A stretch of DNA of 64,000 nucleotides from Microtetraspora sp. NBRC 16547 (GTDB lineage: Bacteria; Actinomycetota; Actinomycetes; Streptosporangiales; Streptosporangiaceae): positions 62,001 to 126,000 of the forward strand of contig NZ_BSSE01000015.1 of assembly GCF_030268965.1 (NCBI RefSeq), written 5' to 3'. Of the stretch, positions 8,466-15,426 are shown piece by piece (the first letter of the stretch is position 1; every line of letters begins with the position of its first letter). Position numbers and translations under genes: made by a program. The notes under the pieces were generated by a model that had not been told where the DNA came from, made no database searches, and saw nothing but the letters and a program-made list of their open reading frames with translations.

Positions 8466-9695
8466 TCACCTGTCCGGCCGGGGAGCCACCAGGACCGCGG
8501 CGGCCGACGCGAACCACCGCCTGATCTTCGGCCCGTGCCTGCGCCACCACGTCCGGGCCCAGAGTCCCTGGACGCCGACCAGCACCGCGACCACCGTCGC
8601 GGCGTCGAGGAGCGCGAGCCCGTCACCGCCGTTCAGCAGGGTGCCGAGGGCGGGCATCGCGATGGCGGCGAGAGCGGGGAGCACGATCATCACGGCCACG
8701 GTCAGGCACACCGCGGTGCCCAGCACGAGCAGCAGCGTGTACAGGCGCACAGCTGAACGCTCGCGGCGGGAGAAGCCCGCGAGCGGGTTCGCTCCTCCCC
8801 TGCCGAACACGCGGCCGATGAGAAACCGCCCGTACGCCACGCCGTCGCCGTACAGGTTCCTGCATCCGGCGAGGTCCTGGGCGACGAAGTAGAGATCGGT
8901 CCGCATGAAGATCAGGAGTTGGAAGCTCATCGCGTCGATCTGGGTCAGCACGACGATCGAGAGGGCGGTGTAGACGCCCTCTTCCGGCGTGACGACGGTC
9001 AGCGCGACGAGTCCGGCCGCCATGATGGCCGCGTCCAGCGCCATGCCCGCGAGGTAGACGGTCATCCGGACGCGTTTCTCCTCGCCCCAGACTCCGGAGA
9101 CGTCGGTCTGCACCACGAGGAACTGCAGGCGCGATCCCAGGGCTATCCTTCCGGGCACGCCGGCGGCGCGGGCCGTACACAGGTGGGCGAGCTCGTGCAG
9201 CATGACGAGCGCCCACGTGATGGCGAGCTGGGTGGTCAGGGAAACGGTGCCGAACTCGCTCCAGGCCATGATGCTCGGACTGGGGATGATCTCCGGTCGT
9301 ACGGCGACGGCGATCAGCCCGCAGAGAATGAGCGCGACCAGTCCCGCGTGAACCGGCGGGCGCAGTGTCCATCGCACGTGGCGCGGTCTCAGCCAGGGAA
9401 GCGATGGCCTGTGCGGCCGGGTGTCGTCGACCGGCCGGCCGTCGATTTCCGCGACGAATCCCACGTCCTTCAGCGCCGTCACGAAGTCGGCCACATCGAC
9501 GGCCGTCCCGGTTTCGGCGCTGACGCGTGCCGCGACGGCGTCGATCCGCCCGCCGTCGGACAGCAGCTCGATCACTCTCTTGCCGATGTCCGGGAAGGAG
9601 ACGAACTCTCCGGTCTCGACCCGTCCCACGATCCAGTCCGTGCCGTCGCGGCGCATCCGGAGCCGGTGCATCCGCACTCTCGACGTTCCGGTCAC
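8466..9695 (-). CDS. PqqD-like domain fused to M50-type membrane metalloprotease
   Basis: Membrane protein of 409 residues. Residues of about 10-90 look like a PqqD-type winged helix (GEFVSFPDIGKRVIELLSDG), the fold that binds leader peptides in peptide natural-product pathways. The rest has several membrane helices with the zinc-protease motif HELAH at residues 167-171, and a downstream MRTDLYFVAQDLAGCRNL segment whose Asp is the likely third metal ligand in this group. This protein type commonly sits in RiPP gene clusters and could cut or export the modified peptide (inference). The GTG start at 9695 overlaps the upstream ThiF-like stop (GTGA), so translation is coupled. A longer open frame reaching 10169 is a shadow of the ThiF-like gene and was excluded. 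Confidence 0.85.
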   Translation of the reverse strand: MTGTSRVRMHRLRMRRDGTDWIVGRVETGEFVSFPDIGKRVIELLSDGGRIDAVAARVSAETGTAVDVADFVTALKDVGFVAEIDGRPVDDTRPHRPSLPWLRPRHVRWTLRPPVHAGLVALILCGLIAVAVRPEIIPSPSIMAWSEFGTVSLTTQLAITWALVMLHELAHLCTARAAGVPGRIALGSRLQFLVVQTDVSGVWGEEKRVRMTVYLAGMALDAAIMAAGLVALTVVTPEEGVYTALSIVVLTQIDAMSFQLLIFMRTDLYFVAQDLAGCRNLYGDGVAYGRFLIGRVFGRGGANPLAGFSRRERSAVRLYTLLLVLGTAVCLTVAVMIVLPALAAIAMPALGTLLNGGDGLALLDAATVVAVLVGVQGLWARTWWRRHGPKIRRWFASAAAVLVAPRPDR

Positions 9696-10801
9696 GGCCG
9701 GCACGTGGCGCACCCCGCTTCCCCCTTCGGGAACTCGGCGAAGATCGACTGGTGCGGGGCGATCAGGTTGGTGCCCTGGATGAAGCCGGCCGTGACCGGG
9801 GGGACTCCGGTGATGACGCGGAGAACCCCATGCGCGACCAGGTTTCCGCAAATCCCCGCCGACGTGGCGATCGCCCCCGGCCCGCCGAGGTTGACGGGAC
9901 GGCCCGCGCCCCCGGGAGGACCGACGCCGGGCGGGGTCCGCTTGCGGTCCTCGATCCGCTGCATGCACTCGTAGCAGGCCCCGCGGCCCGGCACGAAGAC
10001 GCCCGTCGTGACGAGCGGGCCGCTGTAGCCGCCGCCCACCCACGGAATCCCGGCGGCGAAACAGGCCCGATTGGCCCACACCCGGATGCCGTCGGCTCCT
10101 TTGGGCTCGTCGGCGCACAAAGCCACCACATCGAATCCGGGCAGCATATTCGCCAGATCTCGCTCGCACCGAATACGTGAATACGCGCCCGAAATCTCGA
10201 TATCGGAGTTCAGCTTTTTCAACCTGTCGACGGCGACCTTCACTTTTTCGCGGCCTATATCGCCCTCGGTGAAGATGAGTTGTCGGTTCAGATTGGAAAG
10301 TTCGACGCGGTCATCGTCGACCAGGTGCAGAACTCCCACTCCGGACGCCGCCAGGGCGAGTGCGGCGCAGGCTCCCGCGCCGCCGACGCCGATCATCAGG
10401 ACGCGCGATCTACGCAACCTGAGCTGGGCGTCCCAGCCGTGCTCCCGCGGAGTGATGTCCGCCCAGCGGAAGAAATCGTGGCCGCGACTGTAGCGGTCGC
10501 GCTCGCGGGCGCTGAGTTCGGGCGCGTCCGTCGCTCCCGCGTCCTCGACATGGCCGGTCGCCACGAGCTGGGCGACTATAGCGATCGCGTCGTTCCGGGT
10601 CAGTTCCGGAAACCCCGATCGCATCAGCGCGGCGATGTCGGCGCAGGTCCGCGTGCCGTTCATCGCCTCAAGCGCCGTCCACACCCAGCCATGCGGGTCT
10701 TGGATCTCATGGGCGAGCCCGTAGATGTCGCCGCCGATGCGTATCCGGCCGTCGTCCAGCCGGTAGGCCGCGTGCTCGGACTTTATTCTCGGCAACCGCA
10801 A
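9692..10801 (-). CDS. E1/ThiF-family adenylating enzyme, MccB/PaaA-like
   Basis: Protein of 369 residues. Residues 1-120 form an N-terminal domain resembling the peptide clamp of MccB-type enzymes. Residues 130-369 are an E1-like adenylation domain: nucleotide loop GVGGAG at 138-143, SNLNRQ at 169-174 with the conserved Arg, GREKVK at 183-188, and Asp231 in ALCADEP. Two Cys pairs (CYEC at 276-279, CATC at 364-367) make the structural zinc site. In microcin C and pantocin A pathways such enzymes activate residues of a ribosomal peptide with ATP, and the nearby 44-residue peptide is the obvious substrate. The TTG start is supported by GGGAGG five bases upstream. The frame is open further upstream but offers no ATG or GTG. 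MoeB/ThiF cofactor roles are less likely given the N-terminal domain and context. Confidence 0.88.
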   Translation of the reverse strand: MRLPRIKSEHAAYRLDDGRIRIGGDIYGLAHEIQDPHGWVWTALEAMNGTRTCADIAALMRSGFPELTRNDAIAIVAQLVATGHVEDAGATDAPELSARERDRYSRGHDFFRWADITPREHGWDAQLRLRRSRVLMIGVGGAGACAALALAASGVGVLHLVDDDRVELSNLNRQLIFTEGDIGREKVKVAVDRLKKLNSDIEISGAYSRIRCERDLANMLPGFDVVALCADEPKGADGIRVWANRACFAAGIPWVGGGYSGPLVTTGVFVPGRGACYECMQRIEDRKRTPPGVGPPGGAGRPVNLGGPGAIATSAGICGNLVAHGVLRVITGVPPVTAGFIQGTNLIAPHQSIFAEFPKGEAGCATCRP

Positions 10802-10992
10802 CGCGGCCTCCCGGTGAAGGCGTGGACTCCGCTCTCGACTCCCGCTGCCGGCTCCGATGCCGGTTCGGATGCCGGTCCCGGCATGGGTTCGAATGCCGGC
10901 TCCGACGTCGCCGGACGTCCGGAGCGGAAACTCGCGGAGCCGCGATCGGGCGCCGAAAAGGCCCCCGGTCGTTGCTCCGCGGGAGTTCCGAG
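10802..10992 (-). other. Intergenic segment between precursor and ThiF-like gene
   Basis: Holds no convincing gene. It contains a run of imperfect GCCGG(T/C)TC(C/G)GATGCCGG-like units around 10845-10900, which could fold and attenuate transcription from the abundant precursor message into the enzyme gene. The ribosome site of the ThiF-like gene is at 10807-10812. Confidence 0.4.
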
Positions 10993-11127
10993 TCAGTTTC
11001 CGGTGGAGTTGCTCAGCCGCTCGGTGGTCTCGAGCCGGTCCAGCCTGCGAATCTCGATCTTGACCGTCCCGTCGGCGCCGTTCTTTTCCGCGGGCTTGTT
11101 CTCGTCGAGGTCACTGAGATCGCTCAT
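10993..11127 (-). CDS. Putative RiPP precursor peptide, 44 residues
   Basis: Very short gene, MSDLSDLDENKPAEKN at its start, with a charged middle (KIEIRRLDRLETTERL, residues 23-38) and the tail SNSTGN. It begins with ATG preceded by AAGAGGAAACTC, an excellent ribosome site, and has its own promoter (11188-11223). It lies just upstream of the MccB/PaaA-like gene on the same strand. Acidic leader, basic amphipathic segment and short polar tail fit a leader/core layout. The C-terminal Asn is notable because MccB acts on the C-terminal Asn of microcin C's precursor. I found no named family for it, so precursor status is inferred from size, expression signals and context. Confidence 0.75.
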   Translation of the reverse strand: MSDLSDLDENKPAEKNGADGTVKIEIRRLDRLETTERLSNSTGN

Positions 11128-11187
11128 GAGTTTCCTCTTCTCGTCGATGCGCTCGGTTGACATTGCCGGTAAATGGACGGCCGTCGC

Positions 11188-11223
11188 GAAAGTCAGAGTA
11201 GATCATTTCCAACGAGAGTGAAA
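11188..11223 (-). promoter_or_regulatory. Promoter of the precursor peptide gene
   Basis: On the minus strand, TTTCAC (11218-11223) and TACTCT (11195-11200) are separated by exactly 17 bases, giving a start site near 11188 and a leader of about 60 bases before the peptide ATG at 11127. It lies inside the 129-base gap after the MFS gene, so the peptide can be made independently of the transporter. Confidence 0.6.
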
Positions 11224-11256
11224 GGTCTGACTTTCTCCTGATTTCCGGCCCTTCTG

Positions 11257-12546
11257 TCACGGCGCTTTGAGTGACGTGGGCGTCGCCTCGGAGGCCTGAT
11301 CCCGGGCGACCGGCGTGATACCGCTGTGGAAACGCGTCATTCCACGGAAAACGAGGGCCGCGATCGGCACGGCGAATCCGGCGATCGTCGAGATCACCAG
11401 CAGCGACGACCGGCCGATCGCCGTACTGACCGGCCCGGTGAGGGCGAGCCCGAGGGGCATCATGACCGAGGAGGCCAGCCAGTCCACGGACGTGACCCGG
11501 GCCAGACGTTCCGGCGGGATCTCTCGCTGGAGGTTCACCACCCACTGGACGGCGAAGATCTCCAGCCCGAGACCGGCGACGATGTAGCAGGCGTACAGGA
11601 ATCCCGAGGAGAACGGCCAGGTGAGCGCCAGTGGCACGGCCCCGTACAGCGCGAGCCCGATGATGGCGGTCAGACCAGGCCGGCCGGGCTTCCACCTCAT
11701 GCTGACCACTCCGCCCACCAGGCCGCCGACCGACAGCAGGGCCAGGGCGGTTCCGTACACGGCGTCGCCGCCGAAGGTGCCGCGGGAGACGAGAGGCAGC
11801 AGGACCTGCGCCGGCGCCACCGTGAACATCAGCTGGAGCGCGACGGCGATGATCACACCCAGCACCCACGGCCGCCGCCAGACTTCGGACAGACCGTCCG
11901 CGATCTCCTGTACCGCCGACGTCCGCTGCGCCGGCGCGGCTGCCGGTTCGCGCAGGGGCAGAAGCAGGACGAGGCCGAGCACGTAGGCCGTCAGCACGGC
12001 GAGGAAGCCGATCCGGGGCGACCAGACCGTCGCCACGTACGCGCCGAGGCCCGGTCCGATGACGGCGCCGATCCGCCAGGAGACCGCGCCCAGGGCGACA
12101 CCCGCCGATCGCTGGCCGGGCGTGAGGACCGACGACAGACAAGCCTGGTACGCGGGCCGGTGAAACGCCTCCGCCGCCCCGACGAGGAAGACCAGGAACG
12201 CGAGAAACCACGGGGAAGAGCCGCCACGCAACCCCGTGGCGACGACGCAGCACTGGAAGGCCAAGGAGACGATCATGACGGTCCGGCGGGGCAACCGGTC
12301 CGCCCACAGTCCGCCGAGCAGCGCGAGCAAGATCAACGCGATCCATCGTCCGGTGAAGATCGCACCCACGGTCGAGGCGGTCCCGCCCGCGTTGAGAGCC
12401 GCGATCGTCACCGCTACGGGGAAGATCTGGTCGGCCGCCACCGACATCGTGAAGCTGAGCCACAGCAGGCGGAACTCGCGATTTCGCACCAGGGAGCCGT
12501 CAGCGGGACGGGCCGAACGAATGAGCTTGCTCAAACGAGTGCGCAT
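11257..12546 (-). CDS. MFS transporter, probable exporter
   Basis: Protein of 429 residues with about 12 hydrophobic helices. The early NREFRLLWLSFTMS and the loop GGLWADRLPRRTVM (residues near 78-91) match the MFS signature between helices 2 and 3, in the style of drug and peptide exporters. It is the first gene of the minus-strand peptide cluster, 129 bases upstream of the precursor. In the microcin C system the exporter MccC is also an MFS protein, so export of the mature peptide or self-immunity is the likely job (inference). Plain drug efflux is the alternative. Confidence 0.85.
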   Translation of the reverse strand: MRTRLSKLIRSARPADGSLVRNREFRLLWLSFTMSVAADQIFPVAVTIAALNAGGTASTVGAIFTGRWIALILLALLGGLWADRLPRRTVMIVSLAFQCCVVATGLRGGSSPWFLAFLVFLVGAAEAFHRPAYQACLSSVLTPGQRSAGVALGAVSWRIGAVIGPGLGAYVATVWSPRIGFLAVLTAYVLGLVLLLPLREPAAAPAQRTSAVQEIADGLSEVWRRPWVLGVIIAVALQLMFTVAPAQVLLPLVSRGTFGGDAVYGTALALLSVGGLVGGVVSMRWKPGRPGLTAIIGLALYGAVPLALTWPFSSGFLYACYIVAGLGLEIFAVQWVVNLQREIPPERLARVTSVDWLASSVMMPLGLALTGPVSTAIGRSSLLVISTIAGFAVPIAALVFRGMTRFHSGITPVARDQASEATPTSLKAP

Positions 12547-12807
12547 GCCACGAAATCAATCCCGCCCGGTTGAATCGCGCAAGAGACGTGATTATCTCTC
12601 ACAGTCGAAGCCGCGGGGTTCGCTCTCCCGGTGCGGGATTCCCCCTTGGCCACCGGCCACGCATCAGCAGCTCACGCCATTGAGGCACGCCGACTCCGCA
12701 CTCGTCGATCGTCCGGCCGGTCGGCCATCCGGTTTCCCGCTCCGCGGGCACGGCGGCGGTTGGAGCAGTCGATCCGCTCGGCTCCCGGCGCTGGTGAGAA
12801 CGGCTTC

Positions 12808-13539
12808 TCAGGTGCGGGTGAGCGGGCTTCTCCGGCGCACGATCGCGGAGGCGAGCAGATACTGACTCACGATGTAGGTGACCATGACGAGGAATCCCCG
12901 GTACGGAAAATCGAGGTCGGCGATTTCCAACGCGATAAGGGTGTCCGACAGGAGGAACAGCCCACCGCCCACCGCGGCCCGCAGGCCGTACCACGACGAC
13001 GTGATCGCGGTGGTGGTGAGCAGGAGGGAGTACGCGGCGACCGGGATCTGGAGCGCACCGAGTCCGGGCCAGAGGAACGCGACCAAGGCCGCCCACACCA
13101 CCGCGTAGGCCGCCACCGACATCCACCACCGGACTGGTCGGCGCCCAGACGTTCCGCCGACGCCCACCGAATCGGATGCGGCGGAGGTCCGGAACCCGGG
13201 CCGCTCCCGTACGAAGAACGTGATGTAGCAGACATGCGCGACGGCGAAGAACGCCATGCCGGGGATGAACATCCCGTCGATCTCCAGCGCGATGTCCCCC
13301 GCCGCCGAAGCAAGGAGGGCCGCCACGATGATCTTCGGGCCGCGGCGGGCGAGCACCCAGAGCGCGAGAAGGGGCATCAGCAGGGCCTTGCTCACCGGGT
13401 CGAGCACGCCCGGTCCGGTGAGCAGCGCGACCAGGTGGACCACCGAGCACGCCCAGAAGGCGATCAACAACGGCCCGGCGAGCCTCGCCGGAGCGCCGCT
13501 TACGCGACCTGACAGAACAGCATTCGGTGACTCGTCCAT
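12808..13539 (-). CDS. YhhN/TMEM86-family membrane protein (lysoplasmalogenase-like)
   Basis: Membrane protein of 243 residues with about eight hydrophobic segments. Typical YhhN features are visible: KALLMPLLALWVLARRG near residue 50 and ASAAGDIALEIDGMFIPGM near 77 with its conserved Asp. Some family members cleave lysoplasmalogen; the role in actinobacteria is unclear. The ATG at 13539 is chosen over GTG 13560 because TAGTAT followed by 7 bases precedes it, a leaderless promoter layout. Residues of about 110-130 form a polar loop. It is a single gene that faces the trehalose operon's tail. Confidence 0.8.
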   Translation of the reverse strand: MDESPNAVLSGRVSGAPARLAGPLLIAFWACSVVHLVALLTGPGVLDPVSKALLMPLLALWVLARRGPKIIVAALLASAAGDIALEIDGMFIPGMAFFAVAHVCYITFFVRERPGFRTSAASDSVGVGGTSGRRPVRWWMSVAAYAVVWAALVAFLWPGLGALQIPVAAYSLLLTTTAITSSWYGLRAAVGGGLFLLSDTLIALEIADLDFPYRGFLVMVTYIVSQYLLASAIVRRRSPLTRT

Positions 13540-13638
13540 GCCCGGGATACTAGTGAGCACCTCTCACGTCCGACGCCCGGCCCTCGCGGCGATCCGTCGT
13601 CTCCCGCGGCGATGACGGGCTGGGTGCGGGCCGGGCCA

Positions 13639-15342
13639 TCACACCTGGACGATGGCGAGGGACTGGGCGGGGAGGTAGAGGTCTCCGTCCATGGCCCGGA
13701 CAGCCTCGTCGGAGGCGAGCAGCACGCGCCTCGCGCCCGGCGAGAGCCGTACCGGGGTGGGGAAGGCGCCGAAATTGGCCACGACGCGGAGAGAACCGCG
13801 CTCCATCACCAGGAAGTGCCGCCGCTCGTCGAAGCGGACCTGGACCCGGTCGAGGCGCGGATCGGCGAGGTCGGGATGCGTCTTGCGCAGCGCGATGAGG
13901 TCGCGGTACCAGCCGAGCAGCGACATCGCGCCGTCCTCGGAGATCTCGCTCCAGTCGAGCTTGGAACGCAGGAACGTGGCCTCGTCCTGCGGATCGGGGG
14001 CCTTCCAGTCGTAGCCGAAGCCCTCGAACTCGCGCCTGCGCCGCTCGGCCTCGCCATCGGCGAGCGCCGGGTCGTGGTGGTCGGTGAAGAAGTAGAAGGG
14101 CGTCCCGGCTCCCCACTCCTCTCCCATGAACAGCATGGGCGTGAACGGCGAGGTCAGCAGCAGGCCGGCGGCGATCCAGAGCTGCTCGGGCTCCATTCGG
14201 TCGCCGAGCGGCCGGTTACCGATCTGGTCATGGTTCTGGACGCAGCAGACGAACCGGTAACCGGGGACACCGTTCGCCGGCCTGCCATGACTGCGCCCAC
14301 GGAACGACGAATAGGTGCCGTCATGGAAATATCCGGATGTGAGCACCTTCGCCAGGGCGGAGAGCGAGGCGAAGTCCGCGTAGTAGGCGTGCCGCTCCCC
14401 CGTAACCGCCGAATGGATGGCGTGGTGGACGTCGTCGTTCCAGGCCGCGTGCATCCCGAGCCCGCCCGCCTCGCGCGAGGTGACCACGCGCGGGTCGTTC
14501 AGGTCGGACTCGGCGATCAGGGTGAGCGGGCGGCCGAGGTTCGTGGACAGCGCCTCCACCTCGGCCGACAACTCCTCCAGGAAGTGCACGGCGCGCTTGT
14601 CGTGCAGCGCGTGCACGGCGTCCAGCCGCAGGCCGTCGATGTGGTAGTCGCGCAGCCACTGCAACGCGTTGCCGATGAAGTATCGCCGGACCTCGTCTGA
14701 GCCGGGGCCGTCCAGGTTGATCGCGTCGCCCCAGTACGACCCCTTGAAGCCGTGGAGGTACGGCCCGAACTTCGCGAGGTAGTTCCCCGAGGGCCCCAGA
14801 TGGTTGTAGACGACGTCGAGGATCACGCCCATCCCGGCCCGGTGGCACGCGTCGACGAGGTCCTTCAGGCCGTCGGGCCCGCCGTACTCCTCGTAGACGG
14901 CGTAGAGGTCGACGCCGTCGTAGCCCCAGTTGCGCCGCCCGGGGACCGGCGCCACCGGCATGAGCTCGACGAAGTCGACGCCGAGGTCCATCAGGTGGCG
15001 CAGCCGCCCCGCGGCGGCGGCGAAGGTGCCCTCCGGGGTGAACGTGCCGACGTGCAGCTCGTAGATGACCGCCCCGCGCAGGTCACGGCCGCGCCACCGC
15101 TGGTCGCTCCAGGTGTACCGGTCGTGGTCGTAGACGCGGCTCGGCCCCTCCACGCCGTACGGCTGGCGCCGGGTCCTGGGGTCGGGGAAAGGACCCTCGC
15201 CGTCGACGTGGAAGGCGTAGTCGGTGCCGTGCTCGTCTCCGGAGGCGTACCACCAGCCGCCCGGTCCGGCCCTCATGTCCCGCCGGACGCCCCCCGACTC
15301 GACCTCCACGCGTTCCGCTTCGGGCGCCCAGACCTCGAACAT
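13639..15342 (-). CDS. treZ: Maltooligosyltrehalose trehalohydrolase
   Basis: GH13 enzyme of 567 residues that releases trehalose from maltooligosyltrehalose made by TreY, acting in the cytoplasm. It has an N-terminal beta domain (MFEVWAPEAERVEVESGG), then the GH13 regions: DVVYNHLG, GLRLDAVHAL with the nucleophile Asp, and LIAESDLNDP with the catalytic Glu. FLVMERGSLRVVANFG marks the C-terminal domain. The ATG at 15342 follows GGGAG at good spacing. A GTG at 15423 would add a 27-residue tail made of repeated AKHND-like units and is 3 bases past the treY stop. I prefer the ATG, but the longer form is possible. Last gene of glgX-treY-treZ. Confidence 0.95.
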   Translation of the reverse strand: MFEVWAPEAERVEVESGGVRRDMRAGPGGWWYASGDEHGTDYAFHVDGEGPFPDPRTRRQPYGVEGPSRVYDHDRYTWSDQRWRGRDLRGAVIYELHVGTFTPEGTFAAAAGRLRHLMDLGVDFVELMPVAPVPGRRNWGYDGVDLYAVYEEYGGPDGLKDLVDACHRAGMGVILDVVYNHLGPSGNYLAKFGPYLHGFKGSYWGDAINLDGPGSDEVRRYFIGNALQWLRDYHIDGLRLDAVHALHDKRAVHFLEELSAEVEALSTNLGRPLTLIAESDLNDPRVVTSREAGGLGMHAAWNDDVHHAIHSAVTGERHAYYADFASLSALAKVLTSGYFHDGTYSSFRGRSHGRPANGVPGYRFVCCVQNHDQIGNRPLGDRMEPEQLWIAAGLLLTSPFTPMLFMGEEWGAGTPFYFFTDHHDPALADGEAERRRREFEGFGYDWKAPDPQDEATFLRSKLDWSEISEDGAMSLLGWYRDLIALRKTHPDLADPRLDRVQVRFDERRHFLVMERGSLRVVANFGAFPTPVRLSPGARRVLLASDEAVRAMDGDLYLPAQSLAIVQV

Positions 15343-15351
15343 GCCACTCCC

Positions 15352-15411
15352 GTCGTTGTGTTTGGCGTCGTTGTGTTTGGCGTAGTTGTGTTTGGCGTCG
15401 TTGTGTTCGCC
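15352..15411. repeat. Four tandem 15-bp units between treY and treZ
   Basis: Units of GTCGTTGTGTTTGGC at 15352, 15367, 15382 and 15397, the last two with small changes. The repeat is a multiple of three, so it stays open in the treZ frame (AKHND-like repeats) and could be translated if the upstream GTG is used. It fills most of the treY-treZ gap. Confidence 0.85.
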
Positions 15412-15426
15412 GTCGCCGTACACGTG

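Noticed and set aside
9696-10169. N-terminal extension of the M50-type protein
   Set aside because: The extra 158 residues are a shadow of the E1-like gene in another frame; the GTGA overlap gives a natural start at 9695.
15343-15423. TreZ start at GTG 15423
   Set aside because: The added tail is repeat-derived, and the ATG at 15342 has a better ribosome site; kept only as an alternative.
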